Part shown: positions 12,944 to 24,002 of the stretch, one piece after another | Layout of the letters: every line of letters begins with the position of its first letter | Numbering within the stretch: position 1 is the first letter of the stretch | Source: Hydractinia symbiolongicarpus | Lineage: Eukaryota; Cnidaria; Hydrozoa; Anthoathecata; Hydractiniidae | Direction of reading: 5' to 3' | Assembly: GCF_029227915.1 (NCBI RefSeq) | Contig: NC_079880.1 | Coordinates: 32,111,501-32,175,500, forward strand | Length of the DNA: 64,000 nt | Notes under the pieces: model-generated | Databases searched by the model: none | The model's input: only the letters and a program-made list of their open reading frames with translations | Told to the model about the DNA's origin: nothing | Made by a program: the position numbers and the translations under genes

Positions 12944-13461
12944 ATGGCTTTAGAACTCTGTCAACTACATGCACAGGCCTCGAAAAGCCATAATATTGCG
13001 TTTTGCCGCCTAATAAAGGCCTTACACGTAAATTCCCCGGTTCCACGCTCTTGCACAGGTTATCATTGGTCTAGTCCTTCCACTCTCCATGGACTGCGAC
13101 GTCCTAAGTCGTTTTCCCCAGCGCCATGGCTTTAGAACATCGTCAACTACATGCACAGGCCTCTAAAAGCCGTAGTATGGCGTTTTGTTGCCTAATAAAG
13201 GCCTTACGTGTAAATCACGTGTTTCCATGAGATTGCACAGGTTACCATTTGTCAAGTCCTTCCATTCTCCATGGACTACGACGTCCTTAGTCGTGTTCCG
13301 TTTCATCATGGCTTTAGAACGCCGTCAACTACATGCACAAGCCTCTAAAGGCCGTAATATGGCCTTTTGCCGACTATTAAAGGCCATTGTGCAGGTTACC
13401 ATTGGTGTACTCCTTCAACTCTCAATGGACTACTGCGGCCTAAGTCGTTTTCTTTGGCACT
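12944..13461 (+). repeat. Trimer higher-order unit, copy 2 (518 bp)
   Basis: Second copy of the trimer, starting at 12944, 13126 and 13308. In its first monomer the variable segment reads ACACGTAAATTCCCCGGTTC instead of the CACGTG version in copy 1, while the flanks stay close. A short box-plus to box-minus switch of this kind suggests a gene-conversion patch after duplication; that is inference. Confidence 0.88.
13308..13461 (+). repeat. 154-bp monomer with 28-bp deletion
   Basis: Same deletion; third monomer of trimer copy 2, 518 bp after the previous one. Confidence 0.95.
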
Positions 13462-13642
13462 ATGGCTTTACAACGCCGTCAACTACATGCACAGGCCTCT
13501 GAAGGCCGTAATATGGCTTTTGCTGCCTAGTAAAGGCCTTACACGTAAATTCCCCGGTTCCACGTGCTTGTGCAGGTTACTATTGGTCTAGTCCTTCCAC
13601 TCTCAATGGACTACAAGATCGTACGTCGCTTTCCCTGGCACC

Positions 13643-13804
13643 ATGGCTTTAGAACGAAGTCAACTACATGCACAGGCCTCTAAAGGCCGTAATATGGCCT
13701 TTTGCCGCCTAATAAAGGCCTTACACGTAAATCACGTGTTTCCACGCGCTTGCACAGGTTACCATACATGGACTACGACGTCTTAAGTCGTTTTCCCCAG
13801 AGCC
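13643..13804 (+). repeat. 162-bp monomer with 20-bp deletion
   Basis: Same deletion; carries the unusual GAACGAAGTCAAC near its start. Followed by an ATGAATCTAGAGACC monomer. Confidence 0.95.
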
Positions 13805-14169
13805 ATGGGTTTACAACGCCGTCAACTACATGCACATGAATCTAGAGACCGTAATATGGCCTTTTGTTGCCTAATAAAGGCTTAGCATGTAAATCACGTG
13901 GTTCTACGTGTCTGTGCAGGTTACCATTGGTCTACTCCGTCAAGTCTCAATGGACTACTGCTGTCCTAAGTCGCTTTCTTTGGCACCATGGGTTTAGAAC
14001 GCCGTCAACTACATGCACAGGCCTCTAAAAGCCATAGTATGGCGTTTTGTTGCCTAATAAAGGCCTTACGTGTAAATCACGTGTTTCCATGAGATTGCAC
14101 AGGTTACCATTTGTCAAGTCCTTCCATTCTCCATGGACTACGACGTCCTTTGTCGTGTTCCGTTTCATC

Positions 14170-14330
14170 ATGGGTTTAGAACGCCGTCAACTACATGCAC
14201 AGGCCTCTAAAGGCCGTAATATGGCCTTTTGCCTCCTATTAAAGGCCATTGTGCAGGTTACCATTGGTCTACTCCTTCAACTCTAAATGGACTACTGCGT
14301 CCTAAGTTTCTAAGTCTAAGTTTTGGCACT
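14170..14330 (+). repeat. 28-bp-deletion monomer with an added 7 bp
   Basis: Same 28-bp deletion near 14247, but 161 bp long. The closing region (14301-14322) reads CCTAAGTTTCTAAGTCTAAG with CTAAGT three times, a small local duplication unique in the window. Confidence 0.92.
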
Positions 14331-16147
14331 ATGGCTTTATAACGCCGTCAACTACATGCACAGGCCTCTAAAGGTTACAATATGCTTCTTACATGCCTAA
14401 TAAAGGCCTTACGTGTAAATCACGTTTTTCCACGTTCTTGCGCAGGTTACCATTGGTCTAATCCTTCCACTATCTATGGACTGTGACGTCCTAAGTCGTT
14501 TTCCGCAGCGCCATGGCTTTAGAACATCGTCAACTTTATGCCCAGGCCTCTAAAGGTTGCATTATGCTTTTTATATGCCTAATAAAGGCTTGAAACGTAA
14601 GTCACGTGGTTCTACGTGGCTGTGCAGGTTACCATTGGTCTACTCCTTCAACTCTCAATGGACTACTGCGTCCTAAGTCGTTTTCTTTGGCACTATGGCT
14701 TTAAAACTCCGTCAACTACATGCACAGACCTCTAAAGGCCGTAATATGGCCTTTCGCCGCCTATTAAAGGCCTTACACGTAAATAACGTACTCCCACGTT
14801 CTTGCGCAGGTTACCATTGGTCTAGTCCTTCCACTCTCCACGGATTGCGACGTCCTAAGTTGTTTTCGCAAGCGCCATGGCTTTAGAACATTGTCAACTA
14901 CATGCACAGGCCTCTAAAAGCCGTAGTATGGCGTTTTGTTGGTTAATAAAGGCCTTACGTGTAAATCACGTGTTTCCACGCTCTTGCACAGGTTAGTATT
15001 GGTCTAGTCCTTCCACTCTCAATGGACTACGACGTCTTAAGTCATTTTCCCCAAAGACATGGATTTGGAACGCCGTCAACTACATGTACAGGCCTCTAAA
15101 GGCCGTAATATGGCTTTTGCTGCCTAATAAAGGCCTTACACGTAAATCCCCGGTTCCACCTGTTTGTGCAGGTTACTATTGGTCTAGTCCTTCCACTCTT
15201 AATGGACTACAAGGTCGTACGTCGCTTTCCCTGGCACCATGGCTTTAGAACGCCATCAACTACATGCACAGGCCTCTAAAAGCCGTAGTATGGGGTTTTG
15301 TTGCCTAATAAAGGCCTTACATGTAAATCACGTGTTTCCACGCTCTTGCACAGGTTAGTATTGGTCTAGTCCTTCCACTCTCAATGGACTACGACGTCTC
15401 AAGTCATTTTCCCCAGAGCCATGGGTTTAGAACGCCGTCAACTACATGCACATGCCTCTAAAGCCCGTAATGTGGGTTTTGCCGCCTAATGAAGGCCTTA
15501 CACGTAAATCCCCCGGTTCCACGTGCTTGTGCAGGTTACCATTGGTCTATCCCCTTCTCTCTCAATGGACTACAAGGTCGTACGTCCCCTTCCCTGGCAT
15601 CATGGCTTTAGAACTCCGTCAACTTCATGCACAGGCCTCTAAAGGCCGTAATATGGACTTTTGCCGCCTATTAAAGGCCTTACACGTAAATCCCCTGGTT
15701 CCACGTGCTTGTGCAGGTTACCATTGGTCTAGTCCTTCCACTCTCAATGGACTACAAGGTCATAAGTCGTTTTCCTTGGGACCATGGCTTTAGAACTCTG
15801 TCAACTACATGCACAGGCCTCTAAAAAACCATAATATGGCGTTTTGCCGCCTAATAAAGGCCTTGCGTGTAAATCACGTGTTTCCACGCTCTTGCACAGG
15901 TTATCATTGGTCTAGTCCTTCCACCCTCCATGGACTGCGACGTCCTAAGTTGTTTTCGCCAGCGCCATGGCTTTAGAACGCCGTCAACTACATGCACAGG
16001 CCTCTAAAGGTTGTGATATGGCCTTTTGTTCCCAATAAAGGCTTAGGACGTAAATCCCCCGGTTCCGCGTGCTTGTTCAAGTTACCATTGGTGTAGTCCT
16101 TCCATTCTCAATGTACTACAAGGTCATAAGTCGTTTTCCCTGGCACC

Positions 16148-16329
16148 ATGGCTTTAGAACTCCGTCAACTACATGCACAGACCTCTAAGGGCCGTAATAT
16201 GGCCTCTTGCCGCCTAATAAAAACCTTACACGTAAATCACCCTGTTCCGCGTGCTTGTGCAAGTTACCATTGGACTAGTCCTTCCATTCTCAATGTACTA
16301 CAAGGTCATAAGTCGTTTTCCCTGGCACC
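16148..16329 (+). repeat. Monomer twin 1 (local tandem duplication)
   Basis: Nearly identical to the next monomer, with only a handful of differences near its 3' end (around 16287, 16295 and the last bases). Adjacent monomers elsewhere in the window usually differ at many positions, so this is a very recent single-monomer duplication. Its variable segment, AAATCACCCTGTTCC, is a hybrid that starts like the box-plus and ends like the box-minus class. Confidence 0.88.
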
Positions 16330-16511
16330 ATGGCTTTAGAACTCCGTCAACTACATGCACAGACCTCTAAGGGCCGTAATATGGCCTCTTGCCGCCTAAT
16401 AAAAACCTTACACGTAAATCACCCTGTTCCGCGTGCTTGTGCAAGTTACCATTGGACTAGTCCTTCCACTCTCAATGGACTACAAGGTCATAAGTCGTTT
16501 TCCCTAGCACC
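16330..16511 (+). repeat. Monomer twin 2 (local tandem duplication)
   Basis: Partner of the preceding monomer, sharing the rare CTCTAAGGGCCG and AAATCACCCTGTTCC variants. It accounts exactly for the 182-bp jump in the long-range offset between segments B and D. Confidence 0.88.
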
Positions 16512-18510
16512 TTGGCTTTAGAACTCCGTCAACTACATGCACAGACCTCTAAGGGCCGTAATATGGCCTTTCGCCGCCTATTAAAGGCCTTACACGTAAA
16601 TCCCTTGGTTCCACGTGCTTGTGCAGGTTACCATTGGTCTAGTCCTTCCACTCTCAATGGACTGCAAGGTATAAGTTATTTTCGCAAGCGCCATGGCTTT
16701 AGAACATCGTCAACTACATGCACAGGCCTCTAAAAGCCGTAGTATGGCGTTTTGTTGCCTAATAAAGGCCTTACGTGTAAATCACGTGTTTCCACGCTCT
16801 TGCACAGGTTAGTATTGGTCTAGTCCTTCCACTCTCAATGGACTACGACGTCTTAAGTCATTTTCCCCAGAGCCATGGGTTTAGAACGCCGTCAACTACA
16901 TGCACAGGCCTCTAAAGGCCGTAATGTGGCTTTTGCCGCCTAATAAAGGCCTAACACGTAAATCCCCCGGTTCCACGTGCTTGTGCAGGTTACCATTGGT
17001 CTATCCCCTTGACTCTCAATCGACTACAAGGTCGTACGTCGCCTTCCGTGGCATCATGGCTTTAGATCTCCGTCAACTACATGCACAGGCCTCTAAAGGC
17101 CGTAATATGGACTTTTGCCGGCCACTAAAGGCCTTACGCGTATATTATGTGCTCCCACGTTCTTGCGCAGGTTACCATTTTTCTAGTCCATCCATCCTAC
17201 ATAGACTACAACGTCTTAAGTCGTTTTCCTTGGCACCATGGCTTTAGAACGCCGTCAACTACATGCACAGGCCTCTAAAGGTTACAATATGCTTCTTACA
17301 TGCCTAATAAAAGCCTTACGTGTAAATCACGTGTTTCCACAATCTTGAACAGGTTACCATTGGTCTAGTCCTTCTACTCTCACTGGACTACGACGTCTTA
17401 AGTCTTTTTCCCTAGCACCTTGGCTTTAAAACTCCGTCAACTACATGCACAGACCTCTAAAGGCCGTAATACGGCCTTTCGCCGCCTATTAAAGGCCTTA
17501 CACGTAAATAACATGCTCCCACGTTCTTGTGCAGGTTATCATTGGTCTAGTCCTTCCACTCTGCACGGACTGCGACGTCTTAAGTCATTTTCCTTGGCAC
17601 CATGGCTTTAGAACATCGTCAACTACATGCACAGGCCTCTAAAAGCCGTAGTATGGCGTTTTGTTGCCTAATAAAGGCCTTACGTGTAAATCACGTGTTT
17701 CCACGCTCTTACACACGTTAGTATTGGTCTAGTCCTTCCACTCTCAATGGACTACAAGGTCATAAGTCGTTTTCCCTAGCACCTTGGCTTTAGAACTCCG
17801 TCAACTACATGCACAGACCTCTAAAGGCCGTAATATGGCCTTTCGCCGCCTATTAAAGGCCTTACACGTAAATAACGTGCTCCCACGTTCTTGCGCAGGT
17901 TATCATTGGTCTAGTCCTTCCACTCTCCACGGACTGCGACGTTCTAAGTTGTTTTCGCAAGCGCCATGGCTTTAGAACATCGTCAACTACATGCACAGGC
18001 CTCTAAAAGCCGTAGTATGGCGTTTTGTTGCCTAATAAAGGCCCTACGTGTAAATCACGTGTTTCCATGAGATTGCACAGGTTACCATGTGTCTAGTCCT
18101 TCCATTCTCCATGGACTACGACGTCCTTAGTCGTGTTCCGTTTCATCATGGCTTTAAAACGCCGTCAACTACATGCACAGGCCTCTAAAAGCCGTAAAAT
18201 GGCCTTTTGCCCCCTAATAAGGGCGATCCACGAAAATCACGTGGTTCCACGTGTGTGTGCTGGTTACCATTGGTCAACTCCTTCCACTCTCCATAGGCTG
18301 CGACGTTCTAAGTCGTTTTCCCCTGCGCCATGGCTTTAGAACTCTGTCAACTACTTGCACAGGCCTCTAAAAGCCATAATATAGCATTTTGCCGCCTAAT
18401 AAAGGTCTTACGTAAAATCACGTGTTTCCACGCTCTTGCACAGATTACCATTGGTCTAGTCCTTTTACTCTCAATGGACTACGACGTCTTAAGTCTTTTT
18501 CCCCATAGCC

Positions 18511-18664
18511 ATGGGTTTAGAACGCCGTCAACTACATGCACAGGCCTCTAAAGGCCGTAATATGGCCTTTTGCCGCCTATTAAAGGCCATTGTGCAGGTT
18601 ACCATTGGTCTACTCCTTCAAGTCTCAATGGACTACTGCGTCCTAAGTCGTTTTCTTTGGCACT
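18511..18664 (+). repeat. 154-bp monomer with 28-bp deletion
   Basis: Same deletion, but the preceding monomer ends CCCCATAGCC instead of TTTCATC, so the usual partner is missing. Confidence 0.95.
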
Positions 18665-19391
18665 ATGGCTTTACAACGCCGTCAACTACATGCACAGGCC
18701 TCTAAAGATTACAATATGCTTCTTACATGCCTAATAAAGGCCTTACGTGTAAATCACCTGTTTCCACGTTCTTGCGCAGGTTACCATTGGTCTAATCCTT
18801 CCACTATCTATGGACTGCAACGTCCTAAGTCGTTTTCCCCAGCGCCATGGCTTTAGAACATCGTCAACTACATGCACAGGCCTTTAAAGGTTACAATATG
18901 CTTCTTACATGCCTAATAAAGGCCTTACGTGTAAATCACGTGTTTCCACGTTCTTGAACAGGTTACCATTGGTCTAGTCCCTCTACTCTCAATGGACTAC
19001 GACGTCTTAAGTCGTTTTCCCTAGAGCCATGGGTTTAGAACGCCGTCAACTACATGCACAGGCCTCTAAAGGCCGTAATATGGCTTTTGCTGCCTAGTAA
19101 AGGCCTTACACGTAAATTCCCCGGTTCCACGTGCTTGTGCATGTTACTATTGGTCTAGTCCTTCCACTCTCAATAGACTACAAGGTCGTACGTCGCTTTC
19201 CCTGGCACCATGGCTTTACAACGCCGTCAACTACATGCACAGGCCTCTAAAGGCCGTAACATGGACTTTTGCCGACTAATAAAGGCCTTACACGTAAATT
19301 CCCCGGTTCCACATGCTTGTACAGGTTACCATTGGTCTAGTCCTTCCACTCTCAATGGACTACGACGTCTTAAGTCTTTTTCCCCAGAGCC

Positions 19392-19545
19392 ATGGGTTTA
19401 GAACGCCGTCAACTACATGCACAGGCCTCTAAAGGCCGTAATATAGCCTTTTGCCGCCTATTAAAGGCCATTGTGCAGGTTACCATTGGTCTACTCCTTC
19501 AACTCTCAATGGACTACTGCGTCCTAAGTCGTTTTCTTTGGCACT
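19392..19545 (+). repeat. 154-bp monomer with 28-bp deletion
   Basis: Same deletion; preceded by a monomer ending CCCCAGAGCC. Leads into the first copy of the segment E module. Confidence 0.95.
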
Positions 19546-19908
19546 ATGGCTTTACAACGCCGTCAACTACATGCACAGGCCTCTGAAGGCCGTAATATGG
19601 CTTTTGCTGCCTAGTAAAGGCCTTACACGTAAATTCCCCGGTTCCACGTGCTTGTGCAGGTTACTATTGGTCTAGTCCTTCCACTTTCAATAGACTACAA
19701 GGTCGTACGTCGCTTTCCCTGGCACCATGGCTTTAGAACGCCGCCAACTACATGCACAGGCCTCTAAAGGCCGTAACATGGACTTTTGCCGGCTAATAAA
19801 GGCCTTACACGTAAATTCCCCGGTTCCACATGCTTGTACAGGTTACCATTGGTCTAGTCCTTCCACTCTCAATGGACTACGACGTCTTAAGTCTTTTTCC
19901 GCAGAGCC

Positions 19909-20070
19909 ATGGGTTTAGAACGCCGTCAACTATATGCACAGGCCTCTAAATCCAGTAATATGGCCTTTTGCCGCCTATTAAAGGCCTTACACGTAAATCA
20001 CGTGTTTCCACGCGCTTGCACAGGTTACCATACATGGACTACGACGTCTTAAGTCGTTTTCGCCAGAGCC
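19909..20070 (+). repeat. 162-bp monomer with 20-bp deletion
   Basis: Same deletion; third monomer of the first copy of the segment E module. Has AAATCCAGTAAT instead of AAAGGCCGTAAT. Confidence 0.95.
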
Positions 20071-21524
20071 ATGGGTTTAGAACGCCGTCAACTACATGCA
20101 CATGAATCTAGAGACCGTAATATGGCCTTTTGTTGCCTAATAAAGGCTTAGCATGTAAATCACGTGGTTCTACGTGTCTGTGCAGGTTACCATTGGTCTA
20201 CTCCGTCAAGTCTCAATGGACTACTGCTGTCCTAAGTCGCTTTCCTTGGCACCATGGCTTTAGAATGCCGTCAACTACATGCACAGGCCTCTAAATGCCG
20301 TAATATGGCCTTTTGCCCCCTAATAAAAACCTTACACGTAAATCCCCCGGTTCCGCGTGCTTGTGCAAGTTACCATTGGACTAGTCCTTCCACTCTCAAT
20401 GGACTACAAGGTCGTACGTCGCTTTCCCTGGCACCATGGCTTTAGAACGCCGTCAACTACATGCACAGGCCTCTAAAGGTTACAATATGCTTCTTACATG
20501 CCTAATAAAAGCCTTACGTGTAAATCACGTGTTTCCAGCCTTTTGAACAGGTTACCATTGGTCTAGTCCTTCTACTCTCAATGGACTGCGACGTCTTAAT
20601 TCTTTTTCCCCAGAGCCATGGGTTTAGAACGCCGTCAACTACATGCACAGGCCTCTAAAGGCCGTAATAAGGCTTTTGCTGCCTAATAAAGGCCTTACAC
20701 GTAAATCCCCCGTTCCACGTGCTTGTGCAGGTTACCATTGGTCTAGTCCTTCCACTCTCAATGGACTACAAGGTCATAAGTCGTTTTCCCTATCACCTTG
20801 GCTTTAGAACTCCGTCAACTACATGCACAGGCCTCTAAAGGCTGTAATACGGCCTTGTGCCCCCTTTTAAAGGCGATACACGAAAATCACGTGGTTCCAC
20901 GTGTGTGTGCTGGTTACCATTGGTCAACTCCTTCCACTGACCATAGACTGCGACGTTCTAAGTCGTTTTCCCCAGCGCCATGGCTTTAGAACATCGTCAA
21001 CTACATGCACAGGCCTCTAAAAGCCGTAGTATGGCGTTTTGTTGTCTAATAAAGGCCTTACGTGTAAATCACGTGTTTCCATGAGATTGCACAGGTTACC
21101 ATTTGTCAAGTCCTTCCATTCTCCATGGACTACGACGTCCTTAGTCGTGTTCCGTTTCATCATGGCTTTAAAACGCCGTCAACTACATGCACAGGCCTCT
21201 GAAGGCCGTAATATGGCTTTTGCTGCCTAGTAAAGGCCTTACACGTAAATTCCCCGGATCCACGTGCTTGTGCAGGTTACTATTGGTCTAGTCCTTCCAC
21301 TCTCAATGGACTACAAGGTCGTACGTCGCTTTCCCTGGCACCATGGCTTTAGAACGCCGTCAACTACATGCACAGGCCTCTAAAGGCCGTAACATGGACT
21401 TTTGCCGGCTAATAAAGACCTTACACGTAAATTCCCCGGTTCCACATGCTTGTACAGGTTACCATTGGTCTAGTCCTTCCACTCTCAATGGACTACGACG
21501 TCTTAAGTCTTTTTCCCCAGAGCC

Positions 21525-21686
21525 ATGGGTTTAGAACGCCGTCAACTACATGCACAGGCCTCTAAAGGCCGTAATATGGCCTTTTGCCGCCTATTAAAGG
21601 CCTTACACGTAAATCACGTGTTTCCACGCGCTTGCACAGGTTACCATACATGGACTACGACGTCTTAAGTCGTTTTCGCCAGAGCC
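21525..21686 (+). repeat. 162-bp monomer with 20-bp deletion
   Basis: Same deletion, in the second copy of the segment E module. The next monomer starts ATTGGTTTGG instead of ATGGGTTTAG. Confidence 0.95.
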
Positions 21687-21869
21687 ATTGGTTTGGAACG
21701 CCGTCAACTACATGCACATGAATCTAGAGACCGTAATATGGCCTTTTGTTGCCTAATAAAGGCTTAGCATGTAAATCACGTGGTTCTACGTGTCTGCGCA
21801 GGTTACCATTGGTCTACTCCGTCAAGTCTCAATGGACTACTGCTGTCCTAAGTCGCTTTCCTTGGCACC

Positions 21870-22051
21870 ATGGCTTTAGAACGCCGTCAACTACATGCAC
21901 AGGCCTCTAAAGGCCGTAATATGGCCTTTTGCCGCCTATTAAAGGCCTTACACGTAAATCCCCCGGTTCCACGTGCTTGTGCAGGTTACCATTGGTCTAG
22001 TCCTTCTACTCTCAATGGACTACAAGGTCATAAGTCGTTTTCCTTGGCACC
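21870..22051 (+). repeat. Representative box-minus monomer (182 bp)
   Basis: This is a well-formed monomer used here as a reference. Positions 40-46 read AAAGGCC, 54-60 read GGCCTTT and 72-78 read AAAGGCC, so the central GGCCTTT can pair with either neighbour. A shorter pair, GGCCT at 33-37 and AGGCC at 42-46, overlaps them. ATTAAA lies at 70-75. The variable segment reads AAATCCCCCGGTTCCACGTG, so the ATCACGTG octamer is absent. GGTTACCATTGG follows at about 115-126 and supplies a CCAAT pentamer on the - strand at 21991-21995. The open frame starting at base 1 runs 63 codons and stops at positions 8-10 of the next unit. Confidence 0.95.
21909..21947. other. Overlapping GGCC inverted repeats, example site
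   Basis: AAAGGCC (21909-21915), GGCCTTT (21923-21929) and AAAGGCC (21941-21947) form two alternative perfect 7-bp inverted repeats that share the middle arm, with loops of 7 and 11 nt. The same layout is present in many monomers. Monomers of the GGTTACAATATGC type have lost the first two arms but usually keep the last AAGGCCTT palindrome. These could extrude as hairpins or cruciforms; that is inference. Confidence 0.8.
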
Positions 22052-22233
22052 ATGGCTTTAGAACTCTGCCAACTACATGCACAGGCCTCTAAAAGCCATA
22101 ATATGGCGTTTTGCCGCCTAATAAAGGCCTTGCGTGTAAATCACGTGTTTCCACGCTCTTGCACAGGTTATCATTGGTCTAGTCCTTCCACTCTCCATGG
22201 ACTGCGACGTCCTAAGTTGTTTTCGCCAGCGCC
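22052..22233 (+). repeat. Representative box-plus monomer (182 bp)
   Basis: This is the reference copy of the other main class. The first GGCC arm is altered (AAAAGCC), AATAAA sits at 22120-22125, and the variable segment reads GTGTAAATCACGTGTTTCCA. It therefore contains the ATCACGTG octamer. It directly follows a box-minus monomer. A near-identical dimer recurs 4838 bp downstream (26708 and 26890) and again at 29432 and 29614, so the pair has been copied as a block. Confidence 0.93.
22140..22147 (+). other. ATCACGTG octamer (E-box/CDEI-like), example site
   Basis: ATCACGTG contains the palindromic core CACGTG and matches the RTCACRTG pattern known as CDEI in budding-yeast centromeres. The core is also the E-box/G-box bound by bHLH and bZIP proteins. 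Here it is an example of a site found at the same monomer position in box-plus monomers throughout the array and replaced by C-rich or TTACGTG sequence in others. Binding is not shown by the sequence; an 8-bp match is weak evidence on its own, and only the regular recurrence makes it worth recording. Confidence 0.5.
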
Positions 22234-23323
22234 ATGGCTTTAGAACGCCGTCAACTACATGCACAGGCCTCTAAAGGTTGTGATATGGCCTTTTGTTCCT
22301 AATAAAGGCTTAGCACGTAAATCCCCCGGTTCCACGTGCTTGTGCAAGTTACCATTGGTGTATTCCTTCCATTCTCAATGTACTACAAGGTCATAAGTCG
22401 TTTTCCCTGGCACCATGGCTTTAGAACGCCGTAAACTACATGCACAGGCCTCTAAAGGCCGTAATATGGCCTCTTTCCCCCTAATAAAAACCTTACACGT
22501 AAATCCTCCGGTTCCGCGTGCTTGTGCAAGTTACCATTGGACTAGTCCTTCCCTTCTTAATGGACTACAAGGTCGTACGTCGCTTTCCCTGGCACCATGG
22601 CTTTAGAACGCCGTCAACTACATGCACAAGCCTCTAAAGGTTACAATATGCTTCTTACATGCCTAATAAAAGCCTTACGTGTAAATCACGTGTTTCCACG
22701 CTCTGGAACAGATTACCATTGGTCTAGTCCTTCTACTCTCAATGGACTACGACGTCTTAATTGTTTTTCCCCAGAGCCATGGGTTTAGAACGCCGTCAAC
22801 TACATGCACAGGCCTCTAAAGGCCGTAATAAGGCTTTTGCTGCCTAATAAAGGCCTTACACGTAAATCCCCCGGTTCCACGTGCTTGTGCAGGTTACCAT
22901 TGGTCCAGTCCGTCCACTCTCAATGGACTACAAGGTCATAAGTCGTTTTCCCTAGCACCTTGGCTTTAGAACTCCGTCAACTACATGCACAGGCCTCTAA
23001 AGGCCGTAATACGGCCTTGTGCCCCCTTATAAAGGCGATACACGAAAATCACGTGGTTCCACGTGTGTGTGCTGTTTACCATTGGTCAGCTCCTTCCACT
23101 GACCATAGACTGCGACGTTTTAAGTCGTTTTCCCCATCGCCATGGCTTTAGAACATCGTCAACTACATGCACAGGCCTCTAAAAGCCGTAGTATGGCGTT
23201 TTGTTGTCTAATAAATTCCTTACGTGTAAATCACGTGTTTCCATGAGATTGCACAGGTTACCATTTGTCAAGTCCTTCCATTCTCCATGGACTACGACGT
23301 CCTTAGTCGTGTTCCGTTTCATC

Positions 23324-23477
23324 ATGGCTTTAGAACGCCGTCAACTACATGCACAGGTCTCTAAAGGTAGTAATATGGCCTTTTGCCGCCTATTAAAGGC
23401 CATTGTGCAGATTACCATTGGTCTACTCCTTCAACTCTCAATGGACTACTGCGTCCTAAGTCGTTTTCTTTGGCACT
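23324..23477 (+). repeat. 154-bp monomer with 28-bp deletion
   Basis: Same deletion with CAGATTACC after it; preceded by the TTTCATC-ending partner. Confidence 0.95.
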
Positions 23478-23840
23478 ATGGCTTTACAACGCCGTCAACT
23501 ACATGCACAGGCCTCTGAAGGCCGTAATATGGCTTTTGCTGCCTAGTAAAGGCCTTACACGTAAATTCCCTTGTTCCACGTGCTTGTGCAGGTTACTATT
23601 GGTCTAGTCCTTCCACTCTCAATGGACTACAAGGTCGTACGTCGCTTTCCCTGGCACCATGGCTTTAGAACGCCGTCAACTACATGCACAGGCCTCTAAA
23701 GGTCGTAACATGGACTTTTGCCGGCTAATAAAGGCCTTACACGTAAATTCCCCGGTTCCACATGCTTGTACAGGTTACCATTGGTCTAGTCCTTCCACTC
23801 TCAATGGACTACGACGTCTTAAGTCTTTTTCCCCAGAGCC

Positions 23841-24002
23841 ATGGGTTTAGAACGCCGTCACCTACATGCACAGGCCTCTAAAGGCCGTAATATGGCCTTT
23901 TGCCGCCTATTAAAGGCCTTACACGTAAATCACGTGTTTCCACGCGCTTGCACAGGTTACCAAACATGGACTACGACGTCTTAAGTCGTTTTCGCCAGAG
24001 CC
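23841..24002 (+). repeat. 162-bp monomer with 20-bp deletion
   Basis: Same deletion, in the third copy of the segment E module, with CCAAACATGG at the junction (one base changed). Confidence 0.95.

Larger units (their letters stand above)
7601..15664 (+). repeat. Array segment C: mixed families with trimer duplication
   Basis: This segment has about 45 monomers. It contains the 9050-9655 partner of 1250-1855, the 31-bp-deletion monomer at 10484, four of the eight 28-bp-deletion monomers and the 518-bp trimer pair at 12426-13461. Monomers with the CACGTGGTTCCACGTG dyad appear at 9593 and 10998. No other sequence class is present. Confidence 0.9.
15665..17790 (+). repeat. Array segment D: second copy of the 10-kb-separated duplication
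   Basis: This segment corresponds in order to 5655-7600 (see that entry). It differs by one extra monomer, because 16148-16329 and 16330-16511 are near-identical neighbours, and by a 1-bp shift near 16670. After 17790 the two copies diverge: monomer 7592 continues with a GGCTGTAATATGGCTTTTGC form, monomer 17784 with a GGCCTTTCGCCGCC form. Confidence 0.85.

Noticed and set aside
21950-21990. CENP-B box
   Set aside because: CCCCGGTTCCAC matches part of the reverse pattern (NCCCGNNTNNNN) but lacks the required CGAA; no full match was found in the families I read.
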